NCBI RefSeq assembly: GCF_000203815.1
Contig: NW_004457737.1
Span: 372,001-436,000, forward strand
Length of the DNA stretch: 64,000 nt
DNA from: Cavenderia fasciculata
Taxonomy: Eukaryota; Evosea; Eumycetozoa; Acytosteliales; Cavenderiaceae
Direction of reading: 5' to 3'
In this document: positions 32,201 to 43,518 of the stretch, piece by piece
Layout of the letters: each line of letters opens with the position of its first letter
Numbering within the stretch: position 1 is the stretch's first letter
The notes under the pieces: generated by a model
Told to the model about the DNA's origin: nothing
Database searches by the model: none
What the model saw: the letters and a program-made list of their open reading frames with translations, nothing else
Position numbers and translations under genes: made by a program

Positions 32201-35200
32201 GATCAACCCGTGCGTGTCGCGTGATATCAAAGACATTATCTATTGTCTCGGTGGTATCAAGGTGCTGCTCCCTCTCATCCCTCAAATCAACATGACACTT
32301 GCCGACCCGTCTCGCGAGCTCACTAGCAACAGCGAGCTTACCATCCAGGTGCTCGGACTGTTCAAAGACATGTTGCGTGGGTCTGAAGCCAACCAAGAAG
32401 AGATGTTGCGTGTACATGGGTTGTCGGTACTCTCATACCTCTTGCAACAAGTGCCACCCGAGAATTTGACACTTGACGCACTCAAAATCTTCAAGGAAAT
32501 GTCGGCTCAAATCACCGAGCCCTCTCTAGTGGATGAGGTATACACCATGTTATTACTCGACTTTAGGTTATGGATTCGTACAAGATACGAGGTACAACGT
32601 AACCTACTCGAAACCATCAAAAACCTTATTCGAAACAAATATGATCTTGTCAAGGAGATTATAACCATTCAAGCAATCATTGATATCATGTCCAACTTTT
32701 ACTGGTATGAATGGCGCGATGTTGGAGAGTCAATCTACATGACCAAGGATATTGTCAAGGGACGTCCATCTGATGAAGACATTAAAGAGTTGCGTCAATC
32801 TCTCTTTGACATGTTACATCGTTTGTTACGTAATCCAGTGTCGGGTGATGTTGCGGCAGTCTGTCGTTTCTTGACTGCTTCTCACGACTCTCGTCAACTC
32901 ATTGAAATGATGGAATTTATCATTGATCTATTGTGTAATCCCCAGTACCAACATTTCTATGATGAACTCATTCAGTATGGTGGCACAGACATCTTCCTCT
33001 CGCTGTTGAGAAATGCCGATGAAAATGTACGTGTATCAGCTCTGCAAGTGCTCACCAAGCTACATTGCATCTACACGCTCAGTAGTGTACACCATCACGG
33101 TCAAGCTTCACCAGCCACCTCTTCACCCATTTCAGCAGCTGCTCAATCCTCTTCGACCACTGCAACACTCTCCAACAAACTACTCAAACGAAAACCAAAG
33201 ATATTCCAAGACAGTATCATCATTGCTCGTACTCTTCACATGTTCCCTTTTACATCATTGACCTATCGTTATTTGATGGCATTTACGCTTGGATTCAATA
33301 TTACCAAGAGTACTTTCAATTCGTGTCCATCTTTGGAAGATCTTACAGCAGATGGGTGTACTGAAATCGCTTATCCAGAGGTACTTGGTATCATCCTCAA
33401 ATTACTTCTCGGTGCAGATACGATTATCCTTCGTCAAATGATCCTTCAAGAAATTAAATTACTCATAAGTATTAATGCTCAAAATAGAACAAGTGCTCTC
33501 CTAATCGATCGTTGGCCAGAACATTTATTTTCTATTATTAATGATACTGAAATTAAAAATGATACTCAATGTAAGAAATGGAAAAAAAAAAAGAAAAAAG
33601 AAACAAAAATATATATATTAATATTAATCTATTTTATTTATTTCTAAATTTAGATTCAAATGTAACAGATTTAATTATTGATATTATGAAGATTTTATCA
33701 ATTCATAATTTTAATGATGCAAAAGGATATAAAACATTGGAAAATATTTTAGCAACTTTGAAACCATTTGCTGAAAGAGGTGTTTTAGATTATCACTTTT
33801 TAAATAGAACTTTATTCCTAAATATTGTCTATTCAATCAAATCTGAAGCTCATACTTTAATTAATGATCATTCTTCTCCTCTTGTATGTAAAAAAAAAGA
33901 TAAAACAAAAACAAATTAAGATTATTATTCTAATTTATTTATTTATTCTTTTTCTTTTTTATTTTTAGATTAAATCATTTAAAAAAGCATCAATATTTTT
34001 TGATAATTTAATTAGATTTTTATTAATTGTTGAAGAATTTATCTTTTATTCACCAAAAGATGATATATCACCATTGGCAAATTCATTTGTATTTATTGAA
34101 TTGGATGATAATTCAGGTACTAGTCCAGGTTCAAGTAGTCCACCATCTATTCCTTCTACTTCTTCTTCTTCTAATCAATCAAAATTACATTTAAATGATA
34201 AAGGAGAATGGGAAGATTTTGTATTGGTAAAGGAATTGTTGGATTTGACAGATTCTATTAAATTGGTACAATATAGTTCAAATGAATCATCATACAATTC
34301 ATTGCAAACTGGAAAGGTGGCATCTATATTCAACAATCATCAACAACGTGTTATTTTGAGATTGACATTAGAGTCGGTCAAAGAAGCATGTAAAAAGACA
34401 GATTGTATCAATTTGCTGATTTCAAATACCATTAGATTGAAATCGATTTTGGAAAAGGATATAACATCAAAATCTGAAGAAAGTTATTTGCGTTGTCTCT
34501 ACAGTCTTTCACATCTCATCAAGGCAACCAAAAACACATTGGAAAATAATCTAACATCCTATCAGAAACTACTCTTCCCACACATCAAAGATATGATTAG
34601 AAAGTTTAGACATGGTCTCACCAATTACATTGTCTATCGTACTATCAATCCCAACTTTGATCCATCAATCTATAACAATAGTAATAATAATAATAATGGT
34701 AATTTTGGTACGAGTGCTGGTACAAGTCCACCAGGAGGTGTTGGTACGCAGTCATCTTTGATTCCACCACCTTTACTTGGTAGTAATAGTGGAGCACAGT
34801 CTACACCATCTCGTTTCTCCATCATGATGGGTAAAAACACCAGTTCCACTCCCAACAATGAGATTGAACACGAGGTGTCGGGCTGGGTAGCCGAGTTGTC
34901 AGACAGTACGAGAGCAGTTGATTTTTGCACGATTGCCATGATGTCGGTGCGTTGGCAATACGTGTGCGAGTACATTGAAGAGAGTGTGCTGGCGCAGTTT
35001 GCCATCGAGGAAAAGGGTATCGTCATGTTGGTCGAACGTCGCAAAAAGAAGCGTAACAAATACGCTCAAATGCTCGACGACAAGGAAGCAGAGACATTCA
35101 CAGTGGCAGAGCGTAAAGGAGATGCTGACCTCAAGATCATCGAGCGTAATCTCCGTCAACCAGAGATTGACCGTCGTCTGCTCTTGGTGCGTCAGTTGGA

Positions 35201-38115
35201 ACATGAAACGTTTGAAACGCAGTCAAATTGGCGTCGTGTGCTTCGTTCACTGACCAACGAACGTGGTCCGTGGGGTAATACTTCGGATGCTGCCAATGTG
35301 CACTGGAAGCTGGACAAGACCGAGAACAACAGTCGTATGCGATTCAAACTCAAGCGAAACTACAAGTTTGATGAACATGCAAATTGTGCCATCGACGATG
35401 GAACCACGGGTGGCCCATCGCACAAACAAGCCATGGAAGAAGTGGCAGCTTTAGAGACATTGTCGAGTGGTAGTGGAAGTGTCAAGGATTCATCATTTTC
35501 AGATATCAAGGTCAAACCAATATTGAATAATGCAAATGGTAGTGATTCGGTTGATACAGCAGACTGGATCAATCAATATGAAAAGTTGTTGGATGATAAT
35601 CTTACTACAACTAGTTCAAGTACTGTTGCGGGCAGTGCAGTTGGTAGCAACGTCAACACACCCACCTCCTCTTCCAAGGGTGATCCTACCCTATCCTCTT
35701 CTTCAACAACTGTCAAGGAAAAGATGATTTATTCAACTAGATGTGATTGGGTCACTCCACTCAATGTTAAAAAGGGTAAATTGGAAATTACAACTACTCA
35801 TCTTACATTTTATGAAGAAAAGGAAAAAGAGACAGTATCTTCATTGTCTACGACCGAACTCCCATCACTTATCAGTGCCACTAGCAACAACAATAATGGT
35901 GCAGACGAGGAAATGGTAGACAAGGATAACTTTGTAATCACTAAATCATGGCCATGTGAAATGATTAAAGAAATTCATCTACGTCGTTATCTACTTCGTG
36001 GTAGTGCTTTGGAAATATTCATGAAGGATCAAACCAACTGTTTCTTTAACTTTCGTGTACAAGATCGCAACAAGGTGTTTTCAAAGATCAATTCGGTGCG
36101 AAGAAACTACACCAAGGAAACAGCCTCTTTTAATCCATCGGAAACGTTGAAAAAGGCAACCATCGAGTGGCAACAACGTCGTATGTGTAACTTTGACTAT
36201 CTCATGACACTCAATACTATTGCCGGTCGTACTTATAACGATCTGACACAGTACCCAGTATTCCCATGGGTCATTGCCGACTACACCTCCAAGACACTCG
36301 ATTTCACCAATACTGCCACCTTTAGAGACTTGACCAAACCCATTGGTGCACTCAACGAGCGTCGTCTAGAAGTGTTCAAGGAGCGTTTCGAATGTTTTGA
36401 CGATCCCGTCATTCCAAAGTTCTTTTACGGATCTCATTACTCTAGTGCCGGTATTGTACTGCACTATCTCATCCGTATGGAACCATTTACAACTCATTTC
36501 TTGCAGATGCAGGGTAGTCGCTTTGACCACGCCGATCGTATGTTTGACTCGGTGCAAGGTGCCTGGCAAAACACACTCACATCATCGACAGATGTAAAGG
36601 AGCTGATCCCCGAGTTCTTTTACATGCCCGAGTTCCTCACCAACCACAATGGATTCAACTTTGGTGTCAAGCAGAATGGCGTGCCTATCGGTGATGTTGT
36701 CCTTCCTCCTTGGGCAGCCACTCCCAACGACTTTGTTCGTATCAATCGTGAAGCTCTTGAAAGCGAGTATGTGTCGGCTCACCTCCACGAATGGATCGAG
36801 TTGATTTTCGGTACTAAACAACGTGGTCGTAATGCTATTGACGCATTCAACGTGTTTTACTATCTCACCTATGAAGGTGCCGTAGACATTGACGCTATTG
36901 AAGATGAGGTCACTAGACGTGCCACAGAGTCACAAATCAACAATTTTGGACAGACACCAACCCAACTCTTTTCAAAACGTGCACATCCCCCAAGAGACGC
37001 GTTCAACGAGTGTCACCAATCCATCTTTAAGAGTCCCCAGAATCTCCAAGCTTATTGCCTCAAGATTTCGTTCAAGTCACTTGTATTTATCTTTATCCCC
37101 GAGGTTGTTCAGCCAATGTCCTATCTCTTGTCGGACAAGGTCACAGTGATTGATCGTAGTCGTACTGCATCTAGTCACAAGTGGTTCCCCAATTCTCAAA
37201 ATGACAAGTCTCCCTTTACACTAGAGTTGGAGCCCAGTAGCAGTAACAAACGTCGTATTGGTCTACCATTTGCCAATGACGTGACCATTTCACAAAGTTG
37301 TTTTGCTGTTACATCTGACGGTCGTTATGTTATTAGTTGTGGACATTGGGATAATAGTTTTAAGCTATCCTATGTTGACAGTGCCAAATTGATCCAGTCG
37401 GTTGTCAAACACAAGGATATCGTCACTTGTTTGGCATGGGCTAGTAACAGTCAGACCTTGATCACTGGCTCACGTGACACTACTTTGATGGTTTGGAATT
37501 TACAAACACACAAGAGTGGATCACCACGATTTGGTGATGTACCAGCTCACATTCTCTATGGTCACGATGATGAAATTACCTGTGTTGATGTCAATGTCGA
37601 GCTGGATATTTGTCTTTCCGGTTCAAAGGATGGTACTTGTATCATCCACAATCTTCGTCACGGTGAATATGTTCGATCCATTATCCTCCCCAAACAAGCT
37701 CCCGTCACCATTTGTGCCATTTCCAATCATGGTCACATTGTCATTTACAGTCAAGCCGATTTTGTCATTTATCTATACAGTATCAACGGTCAATTCCTTC
37801 AATCCGTTGAAACTCATGAACGTCTAAATAGTATCATCATTACAAAAGATTCTGAATATTTAATTACTGGTGGTGACAAGGGTACAGTTATCCTTAGAAC
37901 TTTATACAAGTATGTAATGGAAAAAGAAATTAAAAAGAAATATTAAATATTAACCTTTTTTTTTTAGTCTTAAATTTGCTCATAAATTAAGTTTTGATCA
38001 ACCAATTCATTCTTTGGCAATGGGATCAGATCAAAAACATTTAATGGTTGGTTTAGAAGATGGTAGATTAATCATTATAGCTTCACAAAATCAATTACCA
38101 AATCAAAAGAAATAG
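26932..38115 (+). CDS. lvsA: BEACH/WD40 protein, probable LvsA
   Basis: Eight exons: 26932-27414, 27492-28609, 28679-30511, 30582-30921, 30999-33570, 33654-33883, 33969-37909, 37968-38115. All join in phase to about 3554 residues. The start follows a poly-A Kozak-like context and opens a His/Ser/Asn-rich N-terminus. Armadillo-like helices fill the first part; a concanavalin A-like domain lies at about 1390-1590 ([15 protein letters not shown]); a PH-BEACH domain at about 2785; BEACH at about 2925-3200 ([27 protein letters not shown]); WD40 repeats from about 3290 to the end. BEACH proteins act in membrane traffic; Dictyostelium LvsA is needed for cytokinesis and contractile-vacuole function. 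Length close to LvsA (about 3600) and longer than LvsC-F favours this ortholog; LvsB is the alternative. Confidence 0.85.
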
Positions 38116-38250
38116 ACAAAGCAAAACCAATCCAATGAAAATGATTATTTAATTATTTAAATATATATAATCTTTATTCAATTAAAAATAATTATTTTAA
38201 AAAATATTTTTAGAGCAAGGTTGATTGATGGTTATTATTATTTAATTCTT

Positions 38251-40461
38251 TTATTTATCTTTTAATTTAGAAATATATTTTTGAGTTGTTTTAGTAGTAC
38301 AAGATTCGAGGAGATATTTTTTGATAACGTGGAGTTTGGTAGAGTTGTGAAATAAATAATTGGAATTATAAAGATACTCTATTATATGGAGATGGTGACA
38401 GTAAGCTGCCACTTGAATCGTGGTTTGTACTTGGATTTCACCATCTAGAATCGATTGATGAGCAGATCGGTGCATTTGATAATTTGATTTATTTGTACCA
38501 TGGGTGTATCGAACAAACCCAGCTGGATCCAACTCTGTTTGTTCAATTAGGAATATAAAATTTTCAAGGTTACCTTTTGAACATGCTGTTTTTTGCATTG
38601 ATGTAAGTTGAATTCTTCCAAGTCTATATCGGCATATGATATATTGAATGAATTCTACTGTACCAAATTCTGCAACCATTGAAGCAACAGTGTCAATTGG
38701 ATCTTCAATAAACTTTTGATTACGAATCAAATCGAGTAGGTATTTTAATAGATCCAAGTTTCTAAACATACATATGCTCTTTAACAGCATATGAATACCA
38801 TTCCAACCAATAGAAATACGTTCACCATGTTTTTCATGAATTTCACCAGTTAGAACAGACTTTAAATTATCAGGTCTGTATCTAATAATGAAATCTGATA
38901 ACTCTGCGTTTAGAATGCTATCCAATGTAACAGATTCCTTTGTTTGATCGAATATAGCTTTTAAAAGATAATCATTTTGACAATAAAATAGTACTGGTAG
39001 AGCTAATGATATTGTTGTTGTTGAAAGACTCTTTAAAATGTATTCGGTGAGATGAAGAGTTGGATGCGATATATTTGATATCACCGTTTGAGAAAATGAA
39101 TTTGCAAAGTGTCCAGTATCGGTCAACAATTTAGACATATCGATTATATCTTGAATGGTTGCATCCTCTCGACTGATATTAAAACTCCATTTAATGGAAG
39201 CCGTTTCAGGTAGTTTTTGTGACAAGTATTGTACAAGAGCATGATTGCATTGGTTGATGGCGTTGTCAAAGACTTGTACCACCCACATGACCCTTTTTTC
39301 TTCGGTCATTTTCAAAATGAGATTGTCATAGACAAAGTCAAACAGACCTACACTGTCAATACAATTGATTGGAGGTAATGCCAACTCGAAATAAAAGAGT
39401 TTGGCTTGACCGGTGGTGACAGAGTGAATGTCATCTGGAAAGGATAGTTTGGTAGGGCATAATACAAAGTCTATATTTTCTCCTGCCAAACTGTACAAGA
39501 ATGGGTGATCAGTCTTTACCAAGTATCGTAAGAACCGTCCAATCACTTGATGAGAATCATCAAATGCCAAGACAATCGCCATTGGATAATAAATGGGATC
39601 GTTGTCTTTGTCAATCTTGATCATTCTCTGTTCTAGATCCACAAGAGGTATCTTTGGTTGTTCTTTTTTTCGATCGATGATTTCACGGACGGCATTGTAA
39701 ATATCTTTGAATGGTATTTTACTATTGGCGAGGTATTGTTTCGGATCGGTTGCTTGACAAGCATTGTAAACTTCTTTGATGATTTGAGGCATGATTGTAC
39801 TCGATTTGTACGACCACACACATTCAGTTGGATAGCTTGTGATGGCCCAATTAAACAAAGTTGGTTGGTTAATTAACAAATCTACATTGATTAGCTTCCT
39901 ACGGTTTCTTCCACCATTGACTTGATCAAATACATATTCAATCATCTCTTTGTTACTAGTATTGCATACGATTGCAATCTTGATTGTTTTTGATTGTAAC
40001 GGTGCTATGTACTTGACCAACTCTATCGAATTTGATTGAATGGCAGCATACAGTGAAAGGTCACCTAATTGCAATGCTAAAGGTTTGGTTTGTTTGACCA
40101 ACATCTTTACAATCTCTACATCACCTCTTGAACATGCCCACTTGATTGTATCATCTCTGCAAAAGAGAAGAGGGTGTTGATTATAGATTGACAGTAGCAA
40201 TTGACGATCTTTGACCCGAGTAAAGAACAATTCGACAGCTTTGGTTGATACACTTAATCTTTGTTCCAATTCACCTTTATCAAAGATCATCTTTAACAAT
40301 CCTTCATAACCATTCTCTAGTATCCACTCCAAGTTGTTTAGTTCATTGTATCGATATGATTGTATTTGTTGTCGACGATTATTTTGTTGTACTAATTTTA
40401 ATAGAATTTTTAACAAGTATCTATTCTTTAATACTTTTTCGTGTGCTGTATTATTTATCAT
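38251..40461 (-). CDS. Ankyrin-repeat family protein (paralog 1)
   Basis: Single exon of 736 codons. The N-terminus has the family signature VLKNRYLLKILLKLVQQNNR (an F-box-like helix pair by position, not proven), then NELNNLEWILENGYEGLLKM, DRQLLLSIYNQHPLLF and degenerate ankyrin units (WACSRGDVEIVKMLVKQTKP, AIQSNSIELVKYI). The rest is helical repeat to a C-terminal IEQTELDPAGFVRYTHG and a further helical block. No signal peptide or membrane segment. Ankyrin repeats bind other proteins; the partner is unknown. It is the left member of a cluster of eight copies across 16 kb and is transcribed opposite to most of them. Confidence 0.8.
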   Translation of the reverse strand: MINNTAHEKVLKNRYLLKILLKLVQQNNRRQQIQSYRYNELNNLEWILENGYEGLLKMIFDKGELEQRLSVSTKAVELFFTRVKDRQLLLSIYNQHPLLFCRDDTIKWACSRGDVEIVKMLVKQTKPLALQLGDLSLYAAIQSNSIELVKYIAPLQSKTIKIAIVCNTSNKEMIEYVFDQVNGGRNRRKLINVDLLINQPTLFNWAITSYPTECVWSYKSSTIMPQIIKEVYNACQATDPKQYLANSKIPFKDIYNAVREIIDRKKEQPKIPLVDLEQRMIKIDKDNDPIYYPMAIVLAFDDSHQVIGRFLRYLVKTDHPFLYSLAGENIDFVLCPTKLSFPDDIHSVTTGQAKLFYFELALPPINCIDSVGLFDFVYDNLILKMTEEKRVMWVVQVFDNAINQCNHALVQYLSQKLPETASIKWSFNISREDATIQDIIDMSKLLTDTGHFANSFSQTVISNISHPTLHLTEYILKSLSTTTISLALPVLFYCQNDYLLKAIFDQTKESVTLDSILNAELSDFIIRYRPDNLKSVLTGEIHEKHGERISIGWNGIHMLLKSICMFRNLDLLKYLLDLIRNQKFIEDPIDTVASMVAEFGTVEFIQYIICRYRLGRIQLTSMQKTACSKGNLENFIFLIEQTELDPAGFVRYTHGTNKSNYQMHRSAHQSILDGEIQVQTTIQVAAYCHHLHIIEYLYNSNYLFHNSTKLHVIKKYLLESCTTKTTQKYISKLKDK

Positions 40462-41034
40462 CTTTTAAACAAATAAATATCGATAGATACTAATAATATT
40501 ATAGGCGAGGTTGACCCATGAGAACTTTAATTTAAATTAATTTTGTTTAATTTTTTTTCATAATATAGAAAGAATGAAGAAGAGGACTTCTTCTTTTATT
40601 TTTTTCAATAAATATAATTATTTATCTTTATCTTTAACAGAGGAAATTATCAAAATACCAAAAAAAAACATCTGTCTCAACAAAGAGAAGAGAAGATCAT
40701 CAACCAATCATGTACATATTCTCATCACTTACCTTTCTTGATTATAAGACGAATGTTTGAGTATTATTTGAAGACCAAACAACCAAGATCAACCAAAACT
40801 AATCAAGATGGTACGACATACACTTTTGTTGTCTCCCAGATCTTTCTCAAGACCATTGGTTAAAAGAAGAAGAAGAATCTTGAAGACAAAAGTGGCTATC
40901 TCCCTCCTACTTAAGGTATAGTATACTACTTTAATATAATATTATTTTCCTTTTTTTTTTTCTTTTCTTCATGCCAAACGAATGTTTCATAATATTATTT
41001 GTAATAAAGATAATATATTTTACCAATAGTAATA
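40462..41034. other. Intergenic region
   Basis: AT-rich spacer with poly-T and poly-A runs. A 36-codon basic frame beginning at 40808 (MVRHTLLLSPRSFSRPLVKR) is followed by a possible GTATAG donor, but no second exon could be supported, so it is not called. Confidence 0.4.
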
Positions 41035-41323
41035 GCAAGAGAATTAAAAGAATTGAACTAGGATTGTATGCAGATGAAATCGATTTTGATTGTGCAATTA
41101 GATCGATTCAACATCCTATTGACCATCTTACCAACTATCAATTGACTTGCTTCTCGAGAGCTTCAATTGATTATTCACTCTATTTTGCATCGACACTTAC
41201 AATACTGCCAAGACCGATTTAGCATTCATGCAAAGCAAAGAAGGTCAATGGAAACATATTCAATTATTTTTAAGAGATCAAACTAAATTTGATTCAAATG
41301 GTAGACTTGAAATCATTTACTAA
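41035..41323 (+). pseudogene. Deletion derivative of an ankyrin-family gene
   Basis: Coding remains: GLYADEIDFDCAIRSIQHPI and DHLTNYQLTC, close to the genes at 41427 and 43519, then directly KHIQLFLRDQTKFDSNGRLE to a stop at 41321-41323, which matches the extreme C-terminus of the 41427 gene (HIQSFLKDQTQVDSNGI). The N-terminal two thirds and about 150 internal residues are absent, and the frame changes between the two pieces. Confidence 0.75.
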
Positions 41324-41426
41324 AAAAATTAATAATCAACCAATATATAAAAAAATTGTCTTTACTTTTTTTTTTTTTTGAACTCACAAAAAATACTTAG
41401 TTGTTGATACAAAGCTTTACAAATAA

Positions 41427-43391
41427 ATGAATAAACAAATAAATAGTAATAATAATAATAATGATAGTATCAATCAAGTATTCAAGAATAGATATTTGTT
41501 ACAAAGGATATTAAGATTAGTACAACATAATCATCGTAGACAACTAGTAAGATCATATAGATACAATGAACTAAACTACTTGTTATGGATACTAGAGAAT
41601 GATCATCAAGGATTGTTAAAGATGATCTTTGATAGAGGTGAATTTGAACAAAGATTAAAAGTACAAAGTGATGGTATAGAGTTGTTCTTTACTAAAGTAA
41701 AAGATCGTCAATTGCTGCTGTCTATCTATAATCAATACCCTCACCTCTTTTATAATACCAATACAATCAAATGGGCATGTCTAAGAGGTGATGTAGAGAT
41801 TGTAAAGATGTTAATCAATCAAACCGAACCTTCTAAATTATCCTTTCGCCCAAATGACATGTTGGATTGTGCAGTCCAATCAGGCTCGGTAGAAATGGTA
41901 CAATTCATTGTAGACTTTATATCAAGTATAAAGACAAGAGAGAGAAAGGCTATCACCCTCATCGTTAAAACAGCCAATTTAGAGATCATAAATATAGTTG
42001 TTACAAGCAAACAACTTGCCGGAATAAATGAACACATCCTAATCGATGTTGACCTTCTTCTTGGTATGGATGGTCCATGGCCCGTTTATTTTAACAGAGA
42101 TATATGTAGATGGAGACCAGAAATTAGTGATACATTGGTACTTATCGCCAAAGAACTCCTTGCAGCAGCTGATAGTTCAACTAACCCATCCGAGTGCTCA
42201 AAACATCTTTCAAAGAGTTCAATACCATTTAAAACGATTTACAAATCAATCAAAAGTTACCATCAATTTGTTGGATTGGCAAAAATGAAAAAACAAATGG
42301 AAACAATTCGAGACACTGATCCAGTATACTATCCAATGCTGATTATCAAATCTTTTGGCAATGAAGAGGCCAAGGATGCATTGGTTACCTATCTGATCAA
42401 GAGCGACCATTTTTTTTTAAAATTATCACTTTGTGATGAAGATAGAGAATTTTGGGGACACACCCTTGGAATTCCACCCAATCTATGTGATATAACAGTG
42501 GATCATGCTGAAATATTTTATGTTTATCCTTGGATTGTCCCAACTAGTCGTGTCGATAATATCGAATTATTTGACTACATTGACAACTCGTGCATTGCAG
42601 AAGGAAGGAGGATGGAATGGGTGTCAAGAGTATTGGAGTATGCAATCTTGAAATTAAATTATAATCTCATTAGACATATATCAACAACAATTAAAGATCT
42701 AGATAAACAACTACCGAAATGGTCATTTGGACTTGGAAAAGGATCATTCATATCTGATTACATTGAAATGGCAAAATTACTCACTGAACTTAACTTGTAT
42801 GCAAATGAAATCAATTTTGATTGTGCAATTAGATCGATTCAACATCCTATTGACCATTTAACCAACTATCAATTGACTTGTCTATCACTGGCTCCATATA
42901 ATTATTCGCTCTATTTTGCATTCTTTTGCAATGGTGATTATATGATTAAAGCATTAATCAATCAAAATAAGGATGGTCGGATTAAAATGTCTAGTATTAT
43001 AAGAGACAGTTCAATATCTGGTCACATTGTTAGATACCAAGAAGATGTAATCAGGTCAATTTTAAATGGCGAGTATGGAGACAATATAGATTGGAATTGG
43101 GATGGTTTGTCAAACTTGTTTGAAAGTTCTTGCATCGTTGGAAAATTGGAACTATTTGAATACTTTCTAGTCATTGTGGAGAAGATGTTTGGAAAAAAGA
43201 AAACCTCTCAAATCTGTAGTATGGTAGTAGAAAGCGGAAGAATACCATTTATAAAATACATCATAAAGACATACAATACTACCATTATGGATTTATTGAC
43301 TGCAATAGGTCAATCCAAACATATACAATCATTTTTAAAGGATCAAACTCAAGTGGATTCAAATGGAATCGTTACATTAAAATTACAATAA
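41427..43391 (+). CDS. Ankyrin-repeat family protein (paralog 2)
   Basis: Single exon, 654 codons. After an Asn-rich start it has VFKNRYLLQRILRLVQHNHR, NELNYLLWILENDHQGLLKM, DRQLLLSIYNQYPHLF and ankyrin-like units (WACLRGDVEIVKMLINQTEP, AVQSGSVEMVQFIVDF). It shares long near-identical stretches with the next gene, including a perfect 178 bp block. The C-terminus is shorter than in paralogs 1, 4, 6 and 7 and ends at DQTQVDSNGIVTLKLQ. Function unknown; an adaptor-like protein-binding role is inferred from ankyrin repeats. Confidence 0.8.
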   Translation: MNKQINSNNNNNDSINQVFKNRYLLQRILRLVQHNHRRQLVRSYRYNELNYLLWILENDHQGLLKMIFDRGEFEQRLKVQSDGIELFFTKVKDRQLLLSIYNQYPHLFYNTNTIKWACLRGDVEIVKMLINQTEPSKLSFRPNDMLDCAVQSGSVEMVQFIVDFISSIKTRERKAITLIVKTANLEIINIVVTSKQLAGINEHILIDVDLLLGMDGPWPVYFNRDICRWRPEISDTLVLIAKELLAAADSSTNPSECSKHLSKSSIPFKTIYKSIKSYHQFVGLAKMKKQMETIRDTDPVYYPMLIIKSFGNEEAKDALVTYLIKSDHFFLKLSLCDEDREFWGHTLGIPPNLCDITVDHAEIFYVYPWIVPTSRVDNIELFDYIDNSCIAEGRRMEWVSRVLEYAILKLNYNLIRHISTTIKDLDKQLPKWSFGLGKGSFISDYIEMAKLLTELNLYANEINFDCAIRSIQHPIDHLTNYQLTCLSLAPYNYSLYFAFFCNGDYMIKALINQNKDGRIKMSSIIRDSSISGHIVRYQEDVIRSILNGEYGDNIDWNWDGLSNLFESSCIVGKLELFEYFLVIVEKMFGKKKTSQICSMVVESGRIPFIKYIIKTYNTTIMDLLTAIGQSKHIQSFLKDQTQVDSNGIVTLKLQ

Positions 43392-43518
43392 ATAATTGTC
43401 TTTATGATTTTTAATAAGTTTTCTCAATTTATTTTAAACTTGATGGGGTTAACTTTTTTATAATCAGATGATCTTTTTAAATACCTCGAGGTATATAGCT
43501 TTGCAAATAATAATAATA

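Noticed and set aside
40808-40918. Small basic frame MVRHTLLLSPRSFSRPLVKR... as a mitochondrial or ribosomal gene.
   Set aside because: Only 36 codons, with no second exon or family match that I can support.
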